A stretch of DNA of 42,420 nt from Gammaproteobacteria bacterium (lineage in GTDB: Bacteria > Pseudomonadota > Gammaproteobacteria > Steroidobacterales > Woeseiaceae). The notes beneath the pieces were generated by a model. The model had not been told where the DNA came from and ran no database searches. It saw nothing but the letters and a program-made list of their open reading frames with translations. The number at the start of each line of letters is the position of its first letter. The stretch's first letter is position 1. The DNA lies in the NCBI GenBank assembly GCA_009937445.1, contig JAACFM010000019.1, positions 1 through 42,420 of the forward strand. The letters are read 5' to 3'. The position numbers and the translations under genes were made by a program. Positions 1 through 7,809 of this stretch are shown piece after piece.

Positions 1-1
1 A

Positions 2-202
2 GAGCTTGGAACTGTTTGGACGGATCCGAATTTCGATGCCGAGCAAAGCGCCTTCTATTATGCGCGCATACTGGAAATTCCAACGCCGCGCTGGATTGTT
101 TATGACGCCTTCCGGTTCGGTATCGATATTCCCGATGGCGCCGAAACGGTGCACCAGGAGCGCGCCTATACTTCCCCGATCTGGTTTGATCCGAACGACT
201 AA
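2..202 (+). CDS. DUF3604 family protein, C-terminal end (partial)
   Basis: Only the last 66 codons are inside the window; the 5' part lies to the left. The reading frame is open from base 2 to a TAA at 200-202. It contains [14 protein letters not shown] followed by [10 protein letters not shown], the ending I recognise from DUF3604 proteins, which are large (about 600 residues), often exported and biochemically uncharacterised. A slightly longer-looking frame starting at base 6 has no family resemblance and is a shadow. Catalytic residues cannot be judged because they would be upstream. The family call rests on pattern memory of the C-terminus. Confidence 0.75.
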   Translation, partial: ELGTVWTDPNFDAEQSAFYYARILEIPTPRWIVYDAFRFGIDIPDGAETVHQERAYTSPIWFDPND

Positions 203-329
203 CTAAAAACTGTATGGGTCGATGAACAGGCTTCTTACATCACAGTGAGAGCGGCATATTTGGCGCGTTATGCTGGCGTATCCCAGTGTGTCGATTATCT
301 GGTTGCAGGTCGTTGAGTTCTTCATCAAC

Positions 330-565
330 AACTTCGACTTCATCGCTACACGGATTTTCTGCGTTTGACACTGCGACCCGAACACGCTGCCGAGCCGCTC
401 GCGCGGCCGATCCGGATGATTTGAACCCAGGATTTGCTTACTTTCTGGCGCTCGAGGGTGACGCCGACGGTCTGGTCGAATTCATGACTCAGGTTGCAGA
501 CACACGCAGGCTATCAGGCGTTGCGTCAGCGCCTTGGATTCGCTCCGTACAAGCCGCATCCCTAA
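330..565 (+). pseudogene. Probable frameshifted gene remnant, family unknown
   Basis: The 428 bases between the DUF3604 stop and the aldolase hold no intact gene. Three short stretches in different frames read like one protein tail when joined. These are a segment with RYTDFLRLTLRPEHAAEPLA (about 340-405), a segment with LNPGFAYFLALEGDADGLVEF (about 420-485), and a segment with GYQALRQRLGFAPYKPHP ending at TAA 563-565. Two frame changes, near 405-420 and 495-505, would be needed. I do not recognise the family. Coincidental open frames remain possible, so confidence is low. The aldolase promoter must also lie between here and 630, but no convincing -35/-10 pair is visible. Confidence 0.35.
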
Positions 566-630
566 GTCGTCAATAATCCTGTAGAATCGCGGCTCAATTC
601 CTATCCATAACCGTATTTCGAGAGGCTAAC

Positions 631-1521
631 GTGAGCAACGCAGACCAACTTAAGAAAATCAGAACCGCACCCGGATTTATCGCAGCATTGGATCAAAGTG
701 GCGGTAGTACGCCCAAAGCACTTGGCCTGTACGGTGTTACCCCCGATGCCTGGTCAAATGACGAAGAGATGTTCACGGTCGTCCACAACATGCGAACTCG
801 AATCATGACCAGCCCTTCATTCGGCGGTGATCGAATTCTTGGGGCAATCCTGTTCGAGAACACGATGGACCGGCAGGTGGAAGGCCAGTCGACAGCATCC
901 TATCTTTGGGAAGTGAAGAACGTTGTGCCTTTCCTCAAGGTCGACAAAGGTCTGGCCGATGTTGTTGATGGCGCTCAGCTCATGAACCCCATGCCAGACC
1001 TCGACAAGTTGCTGGAAAAAGCCAAAGCGGCCGGCATTTTTGGCACGAAAATGCGCTCGGTTATCAAAGAAGCGAACGAGTCCGGTGTTAATGCCGTCGT
1101 TAAGCAGCAATTTGAAATCGGTCGACAAATCGTCGCAGCTGGCCTGGTTCCGATCATTGAGCCCGAAGTTGATATTCATTGCCCGGACAAGGCTGCCGCA
1201 GAAGATATGCTGCTTGCCGCGATAATGAAGGAGCTGAATAGTCTGAACGAAGACGAAGTGGTCATGTTGAAACTCACTTTGCCGGAGAAAGATGGCTTGT
1301 ATGCTGAGTGCGTGGCCCATCCGAATGTGGCACGCGTTGTCGCACTGTCCGGCGGCTATTCTCGTGACGAAGCTAACGATCGTCTGTCCCGCCAAATTGG
1401 CATGGTTGCAAGCTTCTCTCGCGCCTTGTCTGAGGGACTGAGTGCGCAGCAATCGGCTGACGAATTCGACGCTACTTTGGACGCGTCAATCGCCAGTATT
1501 GCTGCCGCATCGGCTACCTGA
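631..1521 (+). CDS. fda: Fructose-bisphosphate aldolase class I
   Basis: This 296-residue cytoplasmic enzyme cleaves fructose 1,6-bisphosphate to dihydroxyacetone phosphate and glyceraldehyde 3-phosphate (EC 4.1.2.13) through a lysine Schiff base, in glycolysis and gluconeogenesis. Family signatures are continuous: AALDQSGGSTPKAL (residues 19-32), MRTRIMTSPSF, AILFENTMDR, VPFLKVDKGL (the KVDK lysine region), FGTKMRS, GLVPIIEPEVDI, LKLTLP and VALSGGYSR. It matches the Staphylococcus-type Fda family in sequence and length. The start is GTG at 631, preceded by a GAGAGG-like ribosome-binding site. A rho-independent terminator follows at 1568, so it is probably monocistronic. Confidence 0.93.
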   Translation: MSNADQLKKIRTAPGFIAALDQSGGSTPKALGLYGVTPDAWSNDEEMFTVVHNMRTRIMTSPSFGGDRILGAILFENTMDRQVEGQSTASYLWEVKNVVPFLKVDKGLADVVDGAQLMNPMPDLDKLLEKAKAAGIFGTKMRSVIKEANESGVNAVVKQQFEIGRQIVAAGLVPIIEPEVDIHCPDKAAAEDMLLAAIMKELNSLNEDEVVMLKLTLPEKDGLYAECVAHPNVARVVALSGGYSRDEANDRLSRQIGMVASFSRALSEGLSAQQSADEFDATLDASIASIAAASAT

Positions 1522-1567
1522 TCCGAGCGACGACTCGAATCAGTTAAATTCGCGATTAGCGATGGAG

Positions 1568-1591
1568 AGAGCCACTTCGGTGGCTCTTTTC
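1568..1591 (+). terminator. Rho-independent terminator after aldolase
   Basis: A perfect 8-bp stem (AGAGCCAC / GTGGCTCT) closes a TTCG tetraloop and is followed by TTTT. It sits 46 bases after the aldolase stop and before the convergent lipoprotein gene. The T-run is only on the plus side, so it serves the aldolase transcript. Confidence 0.85.
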
Positions 1592-1614
1592 AGTTCGGGG
1601 CTGCACAAATGCTG

Positions 1615-2241
1615 CTATCGAGCCAGTAATCCGTCCGCAGACAAGTAACGCACGATGGCCTTTGCTTCATCCGTAATGACTGAGACGTCACCGCGAGTTT
1701 CCCGGTTTTGGACGATTTTCGATTTCGATTCGATCGCCCATACCGAATCGCGAGTTTGCGCCGAGAAAAGTTGTGTCGCCAGAGCGATCGAGTGTTCGAA
1801 CTTGAGGAACTGGGGTTCAACAAACTCTGTCAGTTCAACACTCCAGACATTGTAGTAATAGGTCGGTCGAACGATATGGGTCGCTTCGGGTCTTGCGTCC
1901 TTTTTCTGGACTTTCGAATCGTAGCTTGCGAGCTGAGAGACCAGTACCGCGTCAGAACCCAGCTCTTCGACCATTGCCAGGAAGGTCTGCCGGGTGACGG
2001 GCGTCTTCGTATTCATCATCGATGTGCTGGCGACCGCGCTCACACCTCGTGCAGTCAGCTCTTTTACAATCGCGTCCTCAAGATAGCGCCGCATGTCGAA
2101 AGATTGAAACAAAGAGATGACCAAGACGTTCTGATACGGCGCGTCAGACGTATCTGACAATACTTGTACGCGCGTCACTTGTGGCCCGGCGCAGGCACTC
2201 AAGAGTGCGATGGCCGTCAATAGTACGAACTTCCTAAACAT
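1615..2241 (-). CDS. Exported lipoprotein, unknown function
   Basis: This 208-residue protein has a type II signal peptide: MFRK, a hydrophobic core, then LLSAC with the lipidated Cys at residue 17. The mature part is soluble-looking and carries the segment MRRYLEDAIVKELTARGVSAVAS. That fits the periplasmic alpha/beta lipoproteins (DUF4136-like, LPP20-like, CsgG-like) that combine a beta strand with an amphipathic helix, but I cannot assign a family. The ATG at 2241 has an AAGGA ribosome-binding site. It is divergent from the large exported gene at 2407 across 165 bases and convergent with the aldolase. Confidence 0.8.
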   Translation of the reverse strand: MFRKFVLLTAIALLSACAGPQVTRVQVLSDTSDAPYQNVLVISLFQSFDMRRYLEDAIVKELTARGVSAVASTSMMNTKTPVTRQTFLAMVEELGSDAVLVSQLASYDSKVQKKDARPEATHIVRPTYYYNVWSVELTEFVEPQFLKFEHSIALATQLFSAQTRDSVWAIESKSKIVQNRETRGDVSVITDEAKAIVRYLSADGLLAR

Positions 2242-2406
2242 GAAATATCCTTAAATCGTCCAATCCTGATTACCAAAGGACGTTATTAAACCAGCCAATC
2301 AGGGTGGGGTGACACATTACAGGGACAAATCGTTGAGGTCGACCGTAGCCGGTAAAACTGTGCAACAATTAGGACGCATTCTGTCTATCGCTCTTGAGAG
2401 GTTTCC

Positions 2407-4506
2407 ATGATTAAACAAGCTGCAGGCTGGATTTTCGCTCTGTTGGTATTTGTCGGGTCGACTGCGCAGGCTGATGTGGTTAGTTGGCCACAAGTGCTGG
2501 TGGGGGAGAATGACGCCGAGGTTTTGATTTATCAACCGCAGGTTGAGACGTTTTCGGGCAACAGCATCGAAGCGCGCGCTGCTGTGTCGGTGAAATCGAA
2601 AGCGACCAATGGTGTACCGGCCTTTGGTGCGATATGGATTCAGGCCAAAATTGATGTTGATCGTGACGCGCGCACGGCGATCATCCGCGATGTTGATATT
2701 GGCGATGTCAGATTTGCCGATGCGAGCGGAGAGCAGCGGCAAAATCTCGCTGATTTTATCGAGGCAGAAATTGAAGGGGCCAACTTCGAAATTTCAGTCG
2801 ACCAATTGCTTGCTGATCTTGATTCACAGTCTGCCGGGCCGGTCGGGGTCGGGCTGAAGCATGAACCGCCTGCAATAATCCTGTCGACCAAACCGGCCAT
2901 GTTGATCTCTATTGATGGCGAGCCAGTTCTTAAGAAGATTGAGGGCACGGATTATGAGCGGGTGGTCAACACGGCGTTCCTGATTGCCAGAGATGGGCGT
3001 GACTACTATCTGTATATCGGCAGTAATGTCTGGTACGTGGCCAGAGCCATTGATGGTTTGTGGAGTCGAGCGAGCGCTGTTCCAAGTGGCGTTGCCGGAC
3101 TGGTTGAAGTGGCTGAAGATGGCGAAGAAGTCGGTGACCTTGACATCATTATCGCAACCGAACCGACAGAGCTGGTGGTCACCGACGGCGTACCTACCTG
3201 GGCACCCGTCGAAGGAATGAACCTGCTGTATCTGGATAACACCGACAGCAATGCGTTTCTCGAGTTATCAACACAAAAATACTACGTGCTCCTGTCGGGA
3301 CGGTGGTATCGAAGCGAGGGGATCGTCGGGGAATCGGACTGGGAGCATGTTCCCAATGATGAGTTGCCATCACCCTTTGGCGACGTGCCGGAAGACTCGG
3401 TCAACGGCGCGATACTGAGTCAGGTTGCCGGTACGACACAAGCCCGCGAGGCGGTATTGGATAACACGATTCCACAAACGGCTGCAATCAACCGCTCGGA
3501 TGCGTCATTTAGCGTCGAATATGACGGGGCCCCCGACTTTGCGCCTATCGAGGAGATCAACGTCGAGTACGCACAGAACACCAGTTCCGCGGTGTTTAAG
3601 TACGGACAACTTTATTACGCCTGCGACGACGGGGTTTGGTACGTATCCAATAGCGCGACAGGTTCCTGGGCGGTCGCGACCGATGTGCCCGAGGCGATTT
3701 ACAAGATTCCGACGTCCAATGCGCACCACAATGTGACGTACGTAAAAGTCTATGACGTCACGCCTGAAGTTGTGTATGTCGGCTACACACCAGGTTACTA
3801 CGGTAGCTACTATTACCATGGCGCCGTGGTCTATGGCTCCGGGTGGTATTACCAACCCTGGTACGGACCGCATTATTACCCCCGTTATCCCACCTGGGGC
3901 TTGCACGTGACTTACAATCCCTGGTACGGGTGGGGCGTAGGTGTTTCTTGGACCAACGGACCATTCCGATTTACATTTTCGGGTCATGGTGCCTGGTGGG
4001 GAGTGGGCGGCTACCGTCCGTATCCCAGACCCTACGTTCACGGTGGCTACCGAAAAACAAACATCAACATAAATGGCGATGTCAATATTGGCGGCGGGCG
4101 CAATCGTCCGGAAACCAGACCCAATGTTTACGATCGACCGGAAAATCGAAACAGAAATGTGGAGCGCCCGGCGGTTCCCAGTGATCGGCAGGCTCGCCCG
4201 GCGAACAATGTGCAAAACAATGTGTTGGCTGACCGCTCTGGAAACGTCTACCAGCGCAGCAACAGCGGCGACTGGAGTCAGCGCGACAACGGTCGTTGGT
4301 CACAACCACAGAACCTGGATCGATCGTCGCCGTCATTGCCGAGCACGCGGCCATCGCAAATGCCTGCGACCCGACCCTCGCAAGGTTTCGATTCACGCAC
4401 GCGTCCTGCGACTCGACCGCAGCTCGAACGAGATTTCAACGCACGACAGCAAGGTGCCCAGCGTTCGCAGTCCTTCGATCGCCAAAGCAGGCAACGCAGG
4501 CGCTAG
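2407..4506 (+). CDS. Large exported protein with three about 70-residue repeats and Tyr/Trp-rich region
   Basis: This 699-residue protein has a Sec signal peptide (residues 1-22, ending AQA). Three diverged repeats follow at about 160-228, 250-320 and 365-432. Each has a DGxPxxxPIEG-like part, then YYxxxxGxWYxS and a closing W/V-P element. Residues 450-545 are extremely rich in Tyr, Trp and Gly. The tail (about 550-699) is rich in Arg, Pro, Asn, Ser and Gln, basic and probably disordered. Similar proteins are often labelled 'carbohydrate-binding family V/XII' in annotations, but I see no evidence that settles a ligand. The start ATG has GAGAGG upstream. It precedes the VOC lipoprotein by 92 bases. 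Confidence 0.85.
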   Translation: MIKQAAGWIFALLVFVGSTAQADVVSWPQVLVGENDAEVLIYQPQVETFSGNSIEARAAVSVKSKATNGVPAFGAIWIQAKIDVDRDARTAIIRDVDIGDVRFADASGEQRQNLADFIEAEIEGANFEISVDQLLADLDSQSAGPVGVGLKHEPPAIILSTKPAMLISIDGEPVLKKIEGTDYERVVNTAFLIARDGRDYYLYIGSNVWYVARAIDGLWSRASAVPSGVAGLVEVAEDGEEVGDLDIIIATEPTELVVTDGVPTWAPVEGMNLLYLDNTDSNAFLELSTQKYYVLLSGRWYRSEGIVGESDWEHVPNDELPSPFGDVPEDSVNGAILSQVAGTTQAREAVLDNTIPQTAAINRSDASFSVEYDGAPDFAPIEEINVEYAQNTSSAVFKYGQLYYACDDGVWYVSNSATGSWAVATDVPEAIYKIPTSNAHHNVTYVKVYDVTPEVVYVGYTPGYYGSYYYHGAVVYGSGWYYQPWYGPHYYPRYPTWGLHVTYNPWYGWGVGVSWTNGPFRFTFSGHGAWWGVGGYRPYPRPYVHGGYRKTNININGDVNIGGGRNRPETRPNVYDRPENRNRNVERPAVPSDRQARPANNVQNNVLADRSGNVYQRSNSGDWSQRDNGRWSQPQNLDRSSPSLPSTRPSQMPATRPSQGFDSRTRPATRPQLERDFNARQQGAQRSQSFDRQSRQRRR

Positions 4507-4598
4507 CGGGCGAGGCTGAGGTTGCTCCTGTCAGCTTTGTACTGAAGCGGCTCACATGTACGTGTACCATCGCATATTGATCGACTTTGAGGATTCTG

Positions 4599-5507
4599 AT
4601 GTTATCTAAACCATTGCGGCCTGCAGTGGCACTTGTCTGCGCGCTATTTGTCGTCGCCTGTGCGACTGTGCAGATCGATTTGCCCTCTGTCTCGGAGTCG
4701 TCAGGCGGCGAGCGTTCGCCCGGCAAAATTATCTGGCACGACCTCTTGACCAACGATCTGGATGGGTCGAAAGAGTTTTATGGATCGCTGTTTGGATGGG
4801 AATTCGAGAGCATCGGACGCGACTCAGGATTCAGTAACGAATCCGCCTACACGTTGATACGCCACAACGGCAACCTGATCGGCGGGATGATCGATACGGT
4901 GGCCTTGAACGGCAGAGATGATATCTCACAGTGGGTTGTCGTCATGTCGGTGCTGAATGTCGATACGGCCGCGGCCCAGTTCGAAGCGGACGGTGGTGAG
5001 GTGATTGCCGCTCCAACGGACTTGCAGCGCCGTGGCCGGCTTGCGCTCGTCAGAGATGCTGAAGGTGCTCTGCTGGCGCTGTTACAAACGCGCGACGGAG
5101 ATCCGGCTGATAGCGAACCAGTTATCAACGAGTTTCTGTGGGATGAGTTGTGGACCTCGAGTATTGATAAGGCGACGGTTTTTTACGGCAGCGTCACCGG
5201 TCTGCAGGCAGACGAATGGGATATTGATGAGGATCAGAGTTCGAACGCTACCTATCGTCTCTTGAAGTCGGGTGACACTCCGAGAGTGGGCATCATGGCG
5301 AACCCGTTGGAGGATCTGGGCCCGGTTTGGGTCAGCTATCTGCGCGTAGAGAGTCCGGCTGACATCGCGGGCAGGGCCGATGCGTTTGGCGGGCGCGTGA
5401 TCATAGAAGCGCAGGCTAGACCGCTGGGCGGCGAAGTAGCGTTTATCGCAGGACCATCCGGAGCCGGCATTGCGTTGCAAACCTGGCCCCTCGATCAAAA
5501 GAACTAG
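4599..5507 (+). CDS. Lipoprotein with two VOC (glyoxalase-fold) domains
   Basis: This 302-residue protein has a lipoprotein signal (core ALVCALFVVAC, Cys 21). Two vicinal-oxygen-chelate modules follow. The first (about 42-165) begins KIIWHDLLTNDLDGSKEFYGSLFGWEF, and the second (about 177-295) begins FLWDELWTSSIDKATVFYGSVTGL. Tandem VOC proteins like this are usually annotated as glyoxalase/bleomycin-resistance-like; substrate unknown. Membrane anchoring of a VOC protein is less usual than a cytoplasmic location. The start chosen is ATG 4599, with GAGG eight bases upstream; an in-frame TTG at 4587 would overlap that site. A small lipoprotein gene starts 12 bases after the stop. Confidence 0.82.
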   Translation: MLSKPLRPAVALVCALFVVACATVQIDLPSVSESSGGERSPGKIIWHDLLTNDLDGSKEFYGSLFGWEFESIGRDSGFSNESAYTLIRHNGNLIGGMIDTVALNGRDDISQWVVVMSVLNVDTAAAQFEADGGEVIAAPTDLQRRGRLALVRDAEGALLALLQTRDGDPADSEPVINEFLWDELWTSSIDKATVFYGSVTGLQADEWDIDEDQSSNATYRLLKSGDTPRVGIMANPLEDLGPVWVSYLRVESPADIAGRADAFGGRVIIEAQARPLGGEVAFIAGPSGAGIALQTWPLDQKN

Positions 5508-5519
5508 AAGGATCATGTG

Positions 5520-5702
5520 ATGAAAAATGTATTGGTACTCATCAAAATTGCGACAGTGCTCGCAATCTGTTCATCCCTTGCCGGATGCGACGATGTTCGT
5601 GTGTACGGCAGCGTTGGCTATAGCGGTTACAGCGGCTATGGCGGCTATCATGGCGGCCCCCGATACGGTACCAGTGTGACGGTCGGTGGACGGCTTTACT
5701 AA
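5520..5702 (+). CDS. Small Gly/Tyr-repeat lipoprotein
   Basis: This 60-residue product has a signal peptide ending LAGC (Cys 23) and a short mature part made of GYSGYSGYGGYHGG-like repeats. Asp follows the lipidated Cys, which in E. coli favours retention in the inner membrane; whether that rule holds here is unknown. The ribosome-binding site AAGG lies upstream of both a GTG at 5517 and the ATG at 5520; I chose the ATG. The 3' end overlaps the annotated start of the barrel gene by 17 bases. The role is unknown, and the repeat resembles short Gly/Tyr-rich envelope lipoproteins. Confidence 0.65.
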   Translation: MKNVLVLIKIATVLAICSSLAGCDDVRVYGSVGYSGYSGYGGYHGGPRYGTSVTVGGRLY

Positions 5703-7254
5703 TCGGCGGCGGTTCTTGCGGCGCAAGGCGGCTTGCTTTGCAGCATGTGTGTCTATTGCGTGCCAGTCTGCAATAGCAGGACCATTACTCGACTACATTC
5801 GAGAATACGATTTAAATAATTATTCGTTGGGTGTTTCCATCGCAACGTCGGAGAATCCGTTTGCGGGTGTTTCCAATTCGAATTTCGCGTATCCCTATCT
5901 GACCAGCTTTCGGCACTCGGCCTTCACCGATGACTGGTTGCTGATCCGTGGTGAAAATATCGGGTTTCGTTACATCACTGAAAGCGACTGGGAACTGGGC
6001 GTTATTGGCAGAATACAAACGCTCGGTTTGGGTGGCGCGGACAACGATGCTTTAAGGGGACTGGACGAACGCCGGGCGACCATAGAGGCGGGACCCATCA
6101 TTGGTTGGCGCCGCTGGCCTGTCCATGTTCAGTTTCGATCATACTGGGAATTGCTCGATCGGCACAAAGGAACCACCAGCGAAGTGGAATTCTCGCTGCC
6201 CCGGCAGTTTGACCGGGGCTATTTTGTTCCAAGCGTCAAGTTTCTTTATCTGAGTGACGATTACAGCGGCTATTACTATGGTGTTGCTGATTATGAGGCG
6301 ACGCCTTCTCGTGCGGCATACCAACCGGGTGATGCGGTCAATACCTGGGCTGGTTTTTCATTGGGCTACGAACTGACGCCCCGCTGGCTGTTGTCAACGA
6401 CTGTTGGTATTGAATTCCTCGATTCGGCTGTGACATCCAGTCCAATTGTTGATCGCGACAAACTGTGGTCGGTCAGCGTTGGTCTGGCGTATAACGCCGA
6501 TATATTCGAATCAGCGCAGGACGTCGGCGACGTTCAACCGAGATTCGAGGTGCGCCTGAGTGGGCTCAGCAGTTCCACGGACACCAAAATCATTCGAGAC
6601 GCGTCCAGTGGCGAGCCAGGGGAAGAAATCGACCTGGAAGATGTTCTGGGTATTGCGAACCGAGAGACGGTTGTCCAGTTCGATTCGTTTTTCCGTGTCG
6701 CCTATTACCATCGATTCGAACTGGGTTATTTTGAGCTGCTGCGGCGGTCTTCCAAAACACTTGAGCAGGACCTTGTATTTGGCGATGAGAATTTCAATGC
6801 CGGTACGGAGGTGGAGCTTGGTACGACGTCGAAGGTATTGCGATTCGCATATTCCTATTCGCTAATGCGGGACATGCAAAAAGAACTTGGTGTGACAGCA
6901 GGACTGAGTTATTCGCGTTTTGAAACGGCCGTTACGGCGGACTCAACGCAGCAATTCGAGCGCGTGCGGGCAAATACGCTCGTTCCGACAATCGGAGTGT
7001 TTGGTTCGGTCGCCGTTGGCGCCAACTGGCGTCTCAGTGCTGACATCAATGCATTTGCCTTGGAGTTCGATCGCTTCAAGGGATATACGGGCTATATGAA
7101 TGTTGGCTTCGAGCGCAACTTTGGTGACCATATGGGTGCGGGGATTGGCTACAGTTTCTACGGAACAAGACTGAAATCCAGAGACGAGGACCTTCGTGGT
7201 TTGTTTCGACTGCGTCAACACGGGCCAAAAGTGACCATTAGTATGTCGTTCTAG
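5686..7254 (+). CDS. MipA/OmpV-like outer-membrane protein fused to a second beta-barrel
   Basis: This 522-residue product is about twice the usual MipA/OmpV length (about 250). The N-terminal half (about 35-275) has MipA/OmpV features: GVSIATSENPF, the YYYGVADYEATPSRAAYQPG block and alternating amphipathic strands. The second half (about 285-522) is another strand-rich barrel (FFRVAYYHRFELGYFEL, GFERNFGDHMGAGIGYSFYG) ending in Phe, the usual outer-membrane terminal residue. The N-terminus RRRFLRR resembles a twin-arginine motif, unexpected for a barrel. The start is uncertain: GTG 5686 overlaps the previous gene, while TTG 5716 would give a shorter Sec-like signal. It abuts the convergent SYLF gene. 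Confidence 0.72.
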   Translation: MDGFTNRRRFLRRKAACFAACVSIACQSAIAGPLLDYIREYDLNNYSLGVSIATSENPFAGVSNSNFAYPYLTSFRHSAFTDDWLLIRGENIGFRYITESDWELGVIGRIQTLGLGGADNDALRGLDERRATIEAGPIIGWRRWPVHVQFRSYWELLDRHKGTTSEVEFSLPRQFDRGYFVPSVKFLYLSDDYSGYYYGVADYEATPSRAAYQPGDAVNTWAGFSLGYELTPRWLLSTTVGIEFLDSAVTSSPIVDRDKLWSVSVGLAYNADIFESAQDVGDVQPRFEVRLSGLSSSTDTKIIRDASSGEPGEEIDLEDVLGIANRETVVQFDSFFRVAYYHRFELGYFELLRRSSKTLEQDLVFGDENFNAGTEVELGTTSKVLRFAYSYSLMRDMQKELGVTAGLSYSRFETAVTADSTQQFERVRANTLVPTIGVFGSVAVGANWRLSADINAFALEFDRFKGYTGYMNVGFERNFGDHMGAGIGYSFYGTRLKSRDEDLRGLFRLRQHGPKVTISMSF

Positions 7255-7809
7255 TCAGGTCGCGTCGGCTGCAAGAGCTTTGTAGGAAAACTTCGCGCCG
7301 GAGATTGTAAACTCACCCATCAGTCCAAACCGAGTCATCGTAACGATGGCGACCCCGTCGCTATAGGTTGGCGTTCCGGCCAAACCTACGGTCGCAAATG
7401 CAACGCCGGCCTGTCCCATAAACTGGATGTCACTGGCTTTGAATTTCTCGAGTGCCGTTTTGTCCTTGAAAAAAACAATCATACTGAAGTTCTTGGCCCC
7501 TGCCTGAATGCCCGATGTAAATTGCCAGAATCGGGTCTTGCCGATGGCATTGTCGCCTGCAATGACGAACCCCTTACCGCTGGCACCACCAAAACCAAAC
7601 CCGATGCGAGTGACGGATGGCAAGATGGCGTAGGCGTAGGCTTGTTCGAAATACTGCTCTGTTCTGGGGATCGCTGTGCGCATCTTCTCAATGGCACTTG
7701 CGGCTTGCATTTGCTGCTTGTCAGCCGTGTTTGCTGCCCAGTCCGCAAGGGTGGGGCTCGTGAAGAAGAGGGCCGTGAGGGTCAATCCAAGGACATTCAG
7801 GCGATTCAT
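7255..7809 (-). CDS. SYLF/Ysc84-domain protein
   Basis: This 184-residue protein has a Sec signal peptide (MNRLNVLGLTLTALFFTSPTLA). The SYLF (Ysc84/BON-associated lipid-binding) domain covers most of the rest, with YAYAILPSVTRIGFGFGGASGKG, AGAKNFSMIVFFKDKTALEKF and a closing GEFTISGAKFSYKAL. SYLF domains bind phosphoinositides in eukaryotes; the bacterial role is unclear. The ATG at 7809 has GGAG eight bases upstream and overlaps the stop of the upstream barrel gene as ATGA, implying translational coupling with it. A longer frame starting at 7839 lies within the barrel gene and lacks a signal peptide. It probably works in the periplasm together with its barrel partner (inference). Confidence 0.82.
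   Translation of the reverse strand: MNRLNVLGLTLTALFFTSPTLADWAANTADKQQMQAASAIEKMRTAIPRTEQYFEQAYAYAILPSVTRIGFGFGGASGKGFVIAGDNAIGKTRFWQFTSGIQAGAKNFSMIVFFKDKTALEKFKASDIQFMGQAGVAFATVGLAGTPTYSDGVAIVTMTRFGLMGEFTISGAKFSYKALAADAT

Noticed and set aside
6-206. Open frame of 66 codons on the plus strand
   Set aside because: It is out of frame with the DUF3604 tail ending at 202, which has clear family residues.
3505-4215. 236-codon minus-strand open frame within the repeat protein gene
   Set aside because: Low-complexity shadow created by Gly/Tyr codons on the other strand.
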